Positions 18,344-26,202 of a DNA stretch of 64,000 bases are shown in pieces. Origin of the DNA: Aquimixticola soesokkakensis. Lineage in GTDB: Bacteria; Pseudomonadota; Alphaproteobacteria; Rhodobacterales; Rhodobacteraceae. Every line of letters begins with the position of its first letter. The first letter of the stretch is position 1. A program made the translations under genes and the position numbers. Where the stretch lies: positions 214,820 through 278,819 of the forward strand of contig NZ_FWFS01000004.1 in NCBI RefSeq assembly GCF_900172375.1, in the 5' to 3' direction. Under the pieces are notes generated by a model. It was not told the DNA's origin, did no database searches, and saw only the letters and a list, made by a program, of their open reading frames with translations.

Positions 18344-19786
18344 ATGGCAAAAGCGATTATGATCCAAGGGGCAGGATCGAATGTCGGCAAATCGATGATC
18401 GTCGCGGGCCTGTGCCGCGCGGCGCATAATCGCGGGCTCAGCGTGGCCCCGTTCAAACCGCAAAACATGTCCAACAACGCGGCCGTGACCGAGGATGGCG
18501 GCGAGATCGGCCGCGCGCAGGCCTTGCAGGCGCGCGCCTGCCACCGCGCGCCCCATACGGATATGAACCCCGTGCTGCTCAAGCCTGAAACGGACACCGG
18601 CGCGCAGGTTATCGTGCAGGGGCAGCGCGTCGCGACCCTCAAGGCACGCGACTACGGTGCGATGAAAGCCGGCCTGATGCCGCGTGTTCTCGACAGTTTC
18701 CACCGCCTTGCCGCCAGTGCCGATCTTGTGATCATCGAAGGCGCCGGAAGCCCTGCCGAAATCAACCTGCGCGCGGGGGACATTGCCAATATGGGGTTTG
18801 CCGAGGCGGCGAATGTACCCGTCATTCTGGTGGGTGACATCGACCGTGGCGGCGTGATCGCGCAGCTGGCGGGCACCCATCTGGTACTGCCCGCGCAAGA
18901 TCGCGACCGGATCAAAGCCTTCATCGTAAACAAGTTTCGCGGCGATGTATCGCTGTTTGCCGATGGCGCGCGTGCCATCACCACCCATACCGGCTGGCCC
19001 GATCTGGGCACCCTGCCGTGGTTTTCACAGGCACACCGCCTGCCCGCCGAGGACGTGATGGACATTGCCTCGCGCGGGACGGGGCGCTTCAAGATTGCGG
19101 TGCCCAAACTGTCGCGCATCGCCAATTTCGATGACCTCGACCCGCTTGCAGCCGAGCCCGACAATCGCGTCGACATCATCGAAGCCGGTCGCCCCCTGCC
19201 CGCCGATGCCGATCTTGTGCTGCTTCCCGGGAGTAAATCCACCACCGGCGATCTGGCCTATTTCCGCGCCCAAGGCTGGGATATCGACCTTCTCGCCCAT
19301 GTGCGTCGTGGGGGGCGTGTGCTGGGAATTTGCGGGGGCTATCAGATGCTTGGCCAGTGGATAGATGATCCCGACGGCATCGAGGGCGTAGCGGGGCGAC
19401 ACGCGGGGCTGGGCCTGCTCGACATCACCACGACCATGACAGCGCACAAGCGGCTCGCCAAGGTGCGCGCGACGCACCACGCCTCTGGAACCGCGCTGGA
19501 GGCCTATGAAATCCACATCGGCACGACCATAGGCCCCGACTGCGCGCGCGCATGGCTCAGCGTGGACGGTCGCCCCGAGGGCGCCACCAGCGCGAGTGGT
19601 TTGGTGCAGGGGTGTTACTTGCACGGGCTGTTCGCGAGCGATGCGTTTCGCGCCGCCTACCTTGGCCTTACCGCCGGTGACCTCGCCTTTGAGGCCGGTG
19701 TGGAGGCCGCGCTCGACGCGCTTGCCAGCCATGTCGAGGCGCATCTCGACATCGCGCAGCTGCTGGCGCTGGCGGCAGACGTCTAA
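18344..19786 (+). CDS. cobQ: Cobyric acid synthase (adenosylcobyrinic a,c-diamide amidase)
   Basis: CobQ amidates four side chains of adenosylcobyrinic acid a,c-diamide in B12 synthesis, using glutamine and ATP. The 480-residue protein starts with a dethiobiotin-synthetase-like P-loop region ([11 protein letters not shown], then [13 protein letters not shown]). The C-terminal glutamine amidotransferase domain has its nucleophile at C330 in [10 protein letters not shown] and a late GCYLHGLF block with the catalytic His. No other cob gene lies in the window. Confidence 0.96.
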   Translation: MAKAIMIQGAGSNVGKSMIVAGLCRAAHNRGLSVAPFKPQNMSNNAAVTEDGGEIGRAQALQARACHRAPHTDMNPVLLKPETDTGAQVIVQGQRVATLKARDYGAMKAGLMPRVLDSFHRLAASADLVIIEGAGSPAEINLRAGDIANMGFAEAANVPVILVGDIDRGGVIAQLAGTHLVLPAQDRDRIKAFIVNKFRGDVSLFADGARAITTHTGWPDLGTLPWFSQAHRLPAEDVMDIASRGTGRFKIAVPKLSRIANFDDLDPLAAEPDNRVDIIEAGRPLPADADLVLLPGSKSTTGDLAYFRAQGWDIDLLAHVRRGGRVLGICGGYQMLGQWIDDPDGIEGVAGRHAGLGLLDITTTMTAHKRLAKVRATHHASGTALEAYEIHIGTTIGPDCARAWLSVDGRPEGATSASGLVQGCYLHGLFASDAFRAAYLGLTAGDLAFEAGVEAALDALASHVEAHLDIAQLLALAADV

Positions 19787-19789
19787 CGC

Positions 19790-21268
19790 TTATTCGAAGT
19801 CCTTGAGGGTCATGGCACGCTGCACTTCGCGGCGCACAAGGCGGCGAAGGTTGCGGGTGATCCGCTCGCCCATCGTGCCTTGCAACTCCTCGCGAATAAT
19901 CGTTGTCACCAGATCGCGCAGCGCCTCTTCGTCGAAAACGTCATCCGCATAGCCCGCGGCATCAAGGTCTTCGTCCTCGTCGAAATCGGGCTCTTGCGCT
20001 TCAAGTTGGTCGAAATCAATGTCGAGCGCGTCATCTTCGGCCAAAGCGACGGGCTCCTCGGTCTCGACCGACTCAATTTCATCGTTTTCGATCAGCGTCG
20101 CGGCGGCAAGTGCCTGCAATTCGGCCAGATCCACGACATCCTCGGTGATTTCCGCATCGAGCCAGTCGTGGACCTCCACCAAAGTGTCGGATTCGGCCTG
20201 TGCGTCGTGATCGCGGGTCTCGACCTCAGGCGTGTCAGGTGCAACGTCAGCCCCCTCGTCAACCGCGTAACGCGCGGTGACAAATGACAAAATCTGCGCG
20301 TCGCGCTCTTCGTCCTTGCCGATGACGTGCTGGTCCTCCTGCGCGCCGCTCTCGGCGCTATCGGCCTCTTGCGCGCCGCTGTCGTCCGCATCGGCGTGAG
20401 ACGTCTCGTGCGCAGCGGCCTGTGCGTGTTCTTCCGCCCGCGTGTCTTGGGCGGCCGGGGTTTCCTGGCGCTTGGGGTAGCTCAAGATCATCGCTGTGGG
20501 GGTGGTGTCGGTCTGGTCCTCGCTGCCATCGGGTTCGAACTCGTCGGCATAGGAACTGACGGCGGCTTCCAATTCCGCGATACGGGCCTCAAGCGAGAGA
20601 TTGGGGTCAAGCTCCTCACCGGAGTAAAAAGCCAGATGCGGATCGCGCGCGAAGAACTCATCTCTGACCTCTGGCTGATCCACATCAGCGTCCTGCTGCG
20701 GGAGGTCGATGCGTTCGGCAGCGCCCAGAACCAGCGGCGCATAGGAGGCAATCACCGCCGCAGCTTCGCCCCCGTCGGGCGCGGGTTCGGCGGGTGCATA
20801 GGCAGTCGCATGGTCCGTTTCCGATGTCATAGCCACTCCCGCTGCTCTCAACTCATCACCAGACAGGCCCGAAACCCACGTGGCTTCGTCCCTCGCCATG
20901 CCTGACGTTCCGTCAAGAGCGTGACCCGTTTTTAACCGGTTTGCAACCGTTCGGCGCGCCATCACGGCGGCTGGTCGGGTAAACGTGTCTGCGCTGCACT
21001 GTTGGGGCGCATCGACACGGTCGCTGTCGGACAACACAAGCTGGGGAGCATTCTGCGCCTGTTCCGGTGCCTGTTGCGGTGCCTGTCCCTGCGCATCCTG
21101 CGCGTCTTCGCCGAGGGATATCGAAGGCAAAAGATCGGCCAAGCGCCACGCGCCCGCAGCCACCGGTGCCACCGGTGCCGCTTGGGCATCCGCTTCGACA
21201 TCTATCACCAACCTGCGGATCGACGAAATCATGTCCCCCGCAGATTTGGTTGTTCTCGATGACCCCAT
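19790..21268 (-). CDS. PopZ-like DUF2497 protein with long acidic linker
   Basis: The protein is 492 residues from the ATG at 21268 (MGSSRTTKSAGDMISSIRRLV). The short N-terminal helix and a very long acidic, Ala/Asp/Glu-rich middle precede a conserved C-terminal helical segment (ALRDLVTTIIREELQ...ITRNLRRLVRREVQRAM). That layout fits PopZ/DUF2497, which forms polar microdomains in alphaproteobacteria. In Caulobacter popZ neighbours tolC, pcm and valS; here tolC and pcm lie directly upstream on the same strand, which supports the call. The linker is far longer than Caulobacter PopZ's. A GTG at 21304 is an alternative start. Confidence 0.7.
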   Translation of the reverse strand: MGSSRTTKSAGDMISSIRRLVIDVEADAQAAPVAPVAAGAWRLADLLPSISLGEDAQDAQGQAPQQAPEQAQNAPQLVLSDSDRVDAPQQCSADTFTRPAAVMARRTVANRLKTGHALDGTSGMARDEATWVSGLSGDELRAAGVAMTSETDHATAYAPAEPAPDGGEAAAVIASYAPLVLGAAERIDLPQQDADVDQPEVRDEFFARDPHLAFYSGEELDPNLSLEARIAELEAAVSSYADEFEPDGSEDQTDTTPTAMILSYPKRQETPAAQDTRAEEHAQAAAHETSHADADDSGAQEADSAESGAQEDQHVIGKDEERDAQILSFVTARYAVDEGADVAPDTPEVETRDHDAQAESDTLVEVHDWLDAEITEDVVDLAELQALAAATLIENDEIESVETEEPVALAEDDALDIDFDQLEAQEPDFDEDEDLDAAGYADDVFDEEALRDLVTTIIREELQGTMGERITRNLRRLVRREVQRAMTLKDFE

Positions 21269-21354
21269 ATCAAATCCCGCCAGTCCAACATCCCCGAATT
21301 CCACGGTAAAGAATGCAGCAGATCGCTACAACACATGAAATCGCGAGGACGCGG

Positions 21355-21380
21355 TATTACTGGCCGATATTACTGGCCGA
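21355..21380. repeat. 13-bp tandem duplication at the tolC stop
   Basis: TATTACTGGCCGA is duplicated at 21355-21367 and 21368-21380. The tolC stop codon (21370-21372) lies inside the second copy, so the duplication sets or copies the gene's last residues. Confidence 0.9.
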
Positions 21381-22773
21381 TCGCTTTGAGGACGCGATCC
21401 AGCTTTTGGCCTTGGGGGCTGATTTTGGTGGTCAGGGGCGCATTGGAGACAGCATTGTAATAGCCGGTGGGATCATAGGTCGGCACGCCGAGCTTCAGGT
21501 GGGAGGCGGTCAAAAGCCCCATCGCCGCCAAAAGATCATAGGAGGCCTGATCGGAGTCGATTTGCGCCTGAATAGCGGAGACCTGCGCGTCGAGCAGCGT
21601 CTGTTCGGCATCGAGCACATCAAGCGTGGTCGATGCGCCAAGCGCGGCCTCCTCGCGGATGCCCTCATAGGCCACACGCGATGCGCGGATCAACTGCGCG
21701 TTGGCCTCGACCTGCGCGCGGTACACCGACAAAAGCGCCCATTGCGACCCCACTTCGGCTTCGACCGAGCGGCTGGTGGACAAGAGGTTCGCACGGCCGG
21801 CCTCTTCATTTGCCTTGGCCTTGCGGATCGCCGAGGACAGTTCCCCGCCGGAGTAAATCGTCCCGTCAAGGGTCAAACCGGCGCTTGCGCCTGTCGCCCC
21901 TTCCAGGTCGCTTGCCACGGTCGTCGTGGCGGACAGGGTCGGATAGCGGCTGCGCTGTGCGATTTGCACCGCAAGATCATAGGCTGCCACCTGATGCTGT
22001 ACTTCTTTGATCGAGGGGTGGTTGCGCAGCGCGAAGGCCCGCGCCTCGGCATCGGATTTCACCGGCAGCGGCGCGGGGTCGGGCGCCACGAGATTCCCGG
22101 GGTAAAAGCCCACAAGTTCCTTGTAGGTTTCGCGGGCCGACGCCAGCGTCCCCTGCGCCGAGGCAAGGCTGGCGCGCGCGGCCCCAAGCGAGGCCTCGAA
22201 CTGGCTCACGTCGGTGCGCGTCACCTCGCCCACATCCAAGCGATCGCGCGAGGCGCGCAAGTTCTGGGTCTGCAGGCGCACGTTGCTTTGTTGCAGGTTG
22301 ATCAGCGCAAGCGCTTCACGCACGTTCATGTAGGCGGTCACCGTGTCCTGCAACACCGTCTGTTCGACACCCACAAGCGACTCGCGCGTGGCAAGCACCG
22401 TCTCTTTGGCGGCGGCGACGGACAATTCGTTCTGGCCGAAGGTATAGAGATCCATCGACGCGACAAAACTCAGCGTTTTGGTCCATGTTTCGGCGTTGGC
22501 CGTGCTGAACGGCGTGCTGGAAAGCGTGTAGCTCAGGCTCGGCATCATGTTCGAAAGCGACGATGCGACATCTTCATCCTGCACCCGCAGCAATGCGCGG
22601 TTTTGCTCCAGAACGCCGGAGTGTTTGTAGGCGGCCGCCAAAGCATCCCCAAGCGTTTCCGCGCTCAGGCTTGCCGGCATCACACCACAGACCACCGCGA
22701 TGGTGGAAACCGCAATCGCGCGGCCCATGCCCGCGGCTGCTACCAATTTGCCAAACTTGATCATTCTGCTCAC
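21370..22773 (-). CDS. tolC: TolC-family outer membrane efflux/type I secretion protein
   Basis: The 467-residue precursor has a long Sec signal ending near ASLSA-ETLGDAL (about residue 38). Two OEP repeats rich in long helices follow (LGDALAAAYKHSGVLEQNRALL; later SAAIRKAKANEEAGRANLLSTSRSVEAEV-like segments). It forms a trimeric outer-membrane channel used by type I secretion and efflux pumps. A tandem duplication lies at its stop. The neighbours pcm and popZ-like match the order in other alphaproteobacteria. Confidence 0.92.
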   Translation of the reverse strand: MSRMIKFGKLVAAAGMGRAIAVSTIAVVCGVMPASLSAETLGDALAAAYKHSGVLEQNRALLRVQDEDVASSLSNMMPSLSYTLSSTPFSTANAETWTKTLSFVASMDLYTFGQNELSVAAAKETVLATRESLVGVEQTVLQDTVTAYMNVREALALINLQQSNVRLQTQNLRASRDRLDVGEVTRTDVSQFEASLGAARASLASAQGTLASARETYKELVGFYPGNLVAPDPAPLPVKSDAEARAFALRNHPSIKEVQHQVAAYDLAVQIAQRSRYPTLSATTTVASDLEGATGASAGLTLDGTIYSGGELSSAIRKAKANEEAGRANLLSTSRSVEAEVGSQWALLSVYRAQVEANAQLIRASRVAYEGIREEAALGASTTLDVLDAEQTLLDAQVSAIQAQIDSDQASYDLLAAMGLLTASHLKLGVPTYDPTGYYNAVSNAPLTTKISPQGQKLDRVLKAIGQ

Positions 22774-22921
22774 GTCCTCGTGTCGAATTTACCAGCGTCG
22801 GATGTCTCTGCGGCGCTATATCTTGAATTGGGTGGGGGATGTCTCCCCTCGCCTGCCTGTTTTGTCTTACCTGTCTCGCCTGACGCGTTTCGTCGTGCCC
22901 GCTTTGTGTCGAGCGCGCTTC

Positions 22922-22953
22922 AAATCAATGCCCAACCAAATCAATGCCCAACC
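22922..22953. repeat. 16-bp tandem duplication between pcm and tolC
   Basis: AAATCAATGCCCAACC is repeated perfectly at 22922-22937 and 22938-22953, in the 232-bp spacer that should hold the tolC promoter. Confidence 0.92.
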
Positions 22954-23005
22954 GAAAGCGGTGCGGCGAAAATGCAGCAGCGCCCTATCGGGCGCCGCAT
23001 CATCC

Positions 23006-23659
23006 TTACAGCGCGAAAGCTGTCGTCTTTTCAAAGCCCGCCAGAACCGGCGCCGCGGCGTTAAAGGACATCCGCCACGACATACCACCGTCAAGCTTGT
23101 ATCCTATACGCACCGTGCCCAACGATCCGTCGACAAAAATGCAAGCGATACGCCCGCCGTCTTTAAGCTGGTCGAGAATCGCCGCGGGAACCTCCTCGAC
23201 GCCGCCCTCAATCAGGATGGCATCGTAGGGACCGTGCTGCGCGGCACCGCCCGCAAGCGGCCCCTGTTCGAGGATGACATTGTCGGCGCTGGCCTGCGTC
23301 AGGGCGGCTTGCGCCTCGCCAACAAGCGCCTCATCGGCCTCGACAGCCACAACCGCCTGTGCGATGCGCGCGATCACCGCCGAGGAATAGCCAAGGCCAC
23401 ACCCGATATCGAGCACCAACTCATCACCGGTAATGTTCAGCGCATCCAACATCTTAGCCAAAGTGCGCGGCTCCAGAACAACCCGCCCCGGCGCGAAAGT
23501 GATATTCTCACCGACATAGGCCGCTTCGCGCTTTGAGCTCGGCACAAAATTTTCGCGCGCGATCGTAAGCATGGCTTCGATGATCGGGAATTTGGTCACA
23601 TCAGAGGGACGCACTTGCGTGTCGACCATCATCGTGCGGCGTGCGGTGTAGTCGGGCAT
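23006..23659 (-). CDS. pcm: Protein-L-isoaspartate O-methyltransferase
   Basis: This 217-residue SAM-dependent enzyme methylates isoaspartyl residues in damaged proteins. The SAM-binding motif I is DIGCGLGYSS at residues 84-93, and the preceding ITFAPGRVVLEPRTLAKML matches the PCMT family's substrate-binding region. The start MPDYTARRTMMVDTQVRPSDV is the usual alphaproteobacterial N-terminus. The gene lies directly upstream of tolC on the same strand. Confidence 0.93.
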   Translation of the reverse strand: MPDYTARRTMMVDTQVRPSDVTKFPIIEAMLTIARENFVPSSKREAAYVGENITFAPGRVVLEPRTLAKMLDALNITGDELVLDIGCGLGYSSAVIARIAQAVVAVEADEALVGEAQAALTQASADNVILEQGPLAGGAAQHGPYDAILIEGGVEEVPAAILDQLKDGGRIACIFVDGSLGTVRIGYKLDGGMSWRMSFNAAAPVLAGFEKTTAFAL

Positions 23660-23791
23660 GGACTAAACTCTTTCGTTCACATTGCTTATAAACAGTCTTG
23701 CCACATCTAACGCCAAGCGGCAATACACAGGCCCTGCGCATTCGGGCTTGCGGCCATTTTTTCCTTGCGCTAAATACAGCCCACTTTCGGC

Positions 23792-23865
23792 GGCGAGTTG
23801 GCGGAGAGGTTACGCAGCGGATTGCAAATCCGTGTAGACCGGTTCGATTCCGGTACTCGCCTCCA
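23792..23865 (+). tRNA. tRNA-Cys (GCA)
   Basis: The acceptor arms GGCGAGT (23792-23798) and ACTCGCC (23855-23861) pair perfectly, followed by a T discriminator and encoded CCA. The T-arm reads GGTTCGATTCC. The anticodon loop TTGCAAA, within stem GCGGA/TCCGT, gives anticodon GCA. Sixty-eight bases beyond it lies the stop of an integrase reading toward it, so the tRNA was probably the attachment site of an integrative element. Confidence 0.96.
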
Positions 23866-23933
23866 ATAAAACCAATGACTTGCGTCATCCTTCCTCTCCT
23901 TCACTGCTATTTTTGAAACACTCGTTGAAACTT

Positions 23934-23953
23934 TCACGTTTCGGTCTTGCTTC
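23934..23953 (-). pseudogene. 3' end of the interrupted tyrosine integrase gene
   Basis: These bases encode the last residues (S)KTET and the stop of the integrase whose body lies at 63422-63552. The two pieces join in frame when the prophage and one GCTTC copy are removed, giving the end ARNQMERSKTET followed by TGA. Confidence 0.85.
23949..23953. repeat. Target-site duplication, left copy (GCTTC)
   Basis: GCTTC directly precedes the prophage end TGTAG. The identical five bases follow the other end at 63422-63426. Five base pairs is the Mu-family duplication length. Confidence 0.93.
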
Positions 23954-24007
23954 TGTAGCGGCGGGTCAGCTTCCGGACGAAAATGTACCAGCTTCCGGAC
24001 GAAAATT
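23954..24007 (+). promoter_or_regulatory. Prophage end with two MuA-type binding sites (tail-fibre end)
   Basis: After the TGTAG terminus, CAGCTTCCGGACGAAAAT occurs at 23967-23984 and again at 23989-24006. The two copies are spaced exactly 22 bp, two helical turns, as expected for adjacent transposase subunits. They are near identical and directly repeated. Confidence 0.8.
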
Positions 24008-24038
24008 TTTCAACTCACGTCACATCTCAGCAGGAGGA

Positions 24039-24914
24039 TCATGCCCGATACTCCGCTTCCGTGATTTCGTAGCGCACGATCACGATGCCCGATCCACCGT
24101 TGCCGCCGTAGTTTCCATATGAACCACCGCCGCCGCCTGAACCTGAATTGGGCTGTGCAGATGTGGCGTTATCCACGCTGAAGTCCGAACCGCCGCGACC
24201 AGCGCGGCCAGACACAGGGCCATCAAACGCGCCCGAACCGCCTGAGCAGTACTCAAGAGACTGGCCATTTATTTCCGAAACCACGCCTACACCCGATGAG
24301 CCGCCTATGTGCTCTACGCCGGTGGCTGCATCCCCGCCTGCACCTCCCGCACCACCTCCGCCGCCACCACGGCGATTGGGAGAATATCCAGCCCCCCCGC
24401 TGTTCGTTCCGGGGTTTGATGCAGGTGCGCCGCCGTCATCACCGCTCCTAGATTTTTGCCCGCCGCCGGAACCCAGAGCGGGCGTGAGGACGTTACCGTT
24501 CCCGCCACCGTGTGCGGTGAGCCCTAATGCGGTTGTTGATCCTGCGTCGGTACTGCTAGTGCCTCCGCTACCGACAGTTATGGGGTATTCCGCTATGGAT
24601 ACAGCGATACCACCATCTAGGTACTGTCCAGCACCACCCCCGCCACTGACATCATAGGCGGCATAGCCGCCAGCGCCGCCGCCACCCGCGATCAGATATT
24701 CCGCATGAGCAATGTCTCGAGATACGTTTAGCACCCCGTCGCCCAGGAACGTGTGGACGCGCCAGAACCGACCACCCTGCTCGATGACCGTCTCGATGCC
24801 GCCCGATGCAGCGGGGTCGATAATAGCAGGCCAAACCAATTGCGCGCCTAGATAGGCCCGCTCGACCGCCGTTGATCCCAGATAAACCGCCGCCGCGTCA
24901 TTGATCAGCGTCAT
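24039..24914 (-). CDS. Glycine-rich tail fibre tip / adhesin
   Basis: The 291-residue protein opens with a conserved phage N-terminus (MTLINDAAAVYLGSTAVERAYLGAQLVWP). It passes through a short beta domain (RFWRVHTFLGDGVLNV) and then about 190 residues of glycine-rich sequence with many GGGG runs, ending IVIVRYEITEAEY. The pattern resembles glycine-rich adhesins that fold as packed polyglycine-II helices in phage tail tips. It is the last gene before the prophage end, where Mu-like phages keep host-range functions. It overlaps the preceding small gene by four bases. Confidence 0.75.
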   Translation of the reverse strand: MTLINDAAAVYLGSTAVERAYLGAQLVWPAIIDPAASGGIETVIEQGGRFWRVHTFLGDGVLNVSRDIAHAEYLIAGGGGAGGYAAYDVSGGGGAGQYLDGGIAVSIAEYPITVGSGGTSSTDAGSTTALGLTAHGGGNGNVLTPALGSGGGQKSRSGDDGGAPASNPGTNSGGAGYSPNRRGGGGGGAGGAGGDAATGVEHIGGSSGVGVVSEINGQSLEYCSGGSGAFDGPVSGRAGRGGSDFSVDNATSAQPNSGSGGGGGSYGNYGGNGGSGIVIVRYEITEAEYRA

Positions 24915-25102
24915 TCTGGCACCACGATGTAGAGCGTGGCAGGGTCCGGTGTCAGAGCGTCATATTCCGCCTGCGTGAGTGACACCCATGTAGCATCCTC
25001 TCCCCGCGCACCGCGCGGCCCGCGCAACTGGTCGAGCGTCATGCCGGTCGTGGTCGTGACAACGGTACTATCCGCGCGGCGCTGTGTGATTGTCCAGCTC
25101 AT
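24911..25102 (-). CDS. Small phage tail-associated protein
   Basis: The 63-residue product starts MSWTITQRRADSTVV and ends ALTPDPATLYIVVPE. The middle LRGPRGARGEDATWVSLTQAEYDAL has a collagen-like GPRGARGE patch followed by the short chaperone- or trimer-like segment often seen in phage fibre modules. Function is not known. Starts and stops overlap both neighbours (ATGA), so it belongs to the fibre operon. Confidence 0.65.
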   Translation of the reverse strand: MSWTITQRRADSTVVTTTTGMTLDQLRGPRGARGEDATWVSLTQAEYDALTPDPATLYIVVPE

Positions 25103-25434
25103 GCAATCACCCGCAAATAGCGCGCGAGGGTCGGCCACCGGTAGTCATCGCCCTGCTCGCCAGCCCCGACATCGACCCGAGAAATCAGCAGCTGATGCGA
25201 GCGCGCAGGCGGCCAGTCCAGCGTCTCGCTGGCGGGGATGTAGATCGAGCACTCCCCCGCCGCGCGGTCATCGATGACCACACCGAGATCAAGCGGGGCC
25301 GCGCCGGTAGACCAGCGGATCTGCGCCTCGATCACCGTCTCCGCGCCCAGAGGCTCGGACTGCACGCTGTCCCAGGTCAAATTGAGATCAAACGTGTCAC
25401 CGCGACGGATGAGGATCGGGGGGCTGTCGGACAT
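25099..25434 (-). CDS. Hypothetical phage fibre-region protein
   Basis: The 111-residue product begins MSDSPPILIRRGDTFDLNLTWD and looks all-beta, with repeated short hydrophobic strands (TVIEAQIRWS, CSIYIPASETLDW, RSHQLLISRVDV). Such BppU-like or baseplate-associated beta domains occur beside tail fibres. The start at 25434 overlaps the upstream stop by one base (TGATG). A longer frame to 25497 overlaps the previous gene and is less likely. Confidence 0.65.
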   Translation of the reverse strand: MSDSPPILIRRGDTFDLNLTWDSVQSEPLGAETVIEAQIRWSTGAAPLDLGVVIDDRAAGECSIYIPASETLDWPPARSHQLLISRVDVGAGEQGDDYRWPTLARYLRVIA

Positions 25435-26198
25435 CAGACCGTGATCCCACGCTTGGCAAGCAGCAGACCGGCAATCCACTGATAGAGTTTCTGGCATTCG
25501 CCGGCTGTCAGCGCACGGTCATAAATTCCCCCGGCGTAGTGCGCGACAGGCCCGCCATAGTTTGTGTTGTAGGTCGAACCGATGCGCAGCGATGAGCCTT
25601 TGGCCGAAGCATAGGCACTAGCGGTGCCAATTATGGATGTCCCTGCAGTCATATTGTAGAGCGCACGCACCCCCGTTGAAGCGTCATATGTGCCGATGAA
25701 GCACGCAGGAAGGTCCGTAAACGCCGTGCTCGCCAGTCCAATCGAGTTGATGGTGGCAGTGCCCCCGATGTTCTCGGTGACATTCAGCGAGGGGGTCGTC
25801 ATCGCATCTGATGCGGTCCCTTTGTTGAAATAGAGCAGAGCCCCATTTGTATTGCCCGCGCCACCGACAAATGGCGACCCTGCGTTCCCGATCAACGGCG
25901 CATTGATTGCGTCGGCTGTGGGCTTGGCGACCGAAATAAAGGTGAAGCTGTCAGGCTGCGCAATTCCGGTCTCGATATAAGCGTCTTGAGACGTCAGGAC
26001 GATGTGGTCACTGTTTACAACCGGAATGCCAATCAGCGCCCCATTTGGGCGCAACGCAGCAAGGTTGCGTGCACTCAGCGCGGCATCTAGGCCGAAAAAG
26101 TTGAGGTATTCGAGACCAGAGGAGACCGGCGGAAACGCCTTTGCGACCGGATCGTTGAACCGCGACACTGCGCCTGCTGATTTTAATTTGATACCCAT
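25434..26198 (-). CDS. LamG/concanavalin-like phage surface protein
   Basis: This 254-residue protein shows the strand pattern of a LamG-type jelly roll (FTFISVAKPTADAINAPLIGNAGS, LPACFIGTYDASTGVRALYNM, LRIGSTYNTNYGGPVAHYAGGIYDRALTAGECQKLYQWI). The closing motif, in which a small helix follows an 'IYDRALT' strand, is typical of LamG_3-type lectin domains. It probably binds surface glycans as part of the fibre. The assignment is from pattern only. Confidence 0.7.
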   Translation of the reverse strand: MGIKLKSAGAVSRFNDPVAKAFPPVSSGLEYLNFFGLDAALSARNLAALRPNGALIGIPVVNSDHIVLTSQDAYIETGIAQPDSFTFISVAKPTADAINAPLIGNAGSPFVGGAGNTNGALLYFNKGTASDAMTTPSLNVTENIGGTATINSIGLASTAFTDLPACFIGTYDASTGVRALYNMTAGTSIIGTASAYASAKGSSLRIGSTYNTNYGGPVAHYAGGIYDRALTAGECQKLYQWIAGLLLAKRGITV

Positions 26199-26202
26199 TT
26201 TA

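Noticed and set aside
21313..23064. 583-codon plus-strand frame across tolC
   Set aside because: Antisense to tolC; no ribosome site or domain.
23866..24038. CRISPR or other repeat array near the tRNA
   Set aside because: The repeated CTTCCGGAC units are two transposase sites at the prophage end, not an array; no CRISPR was seen in the window.
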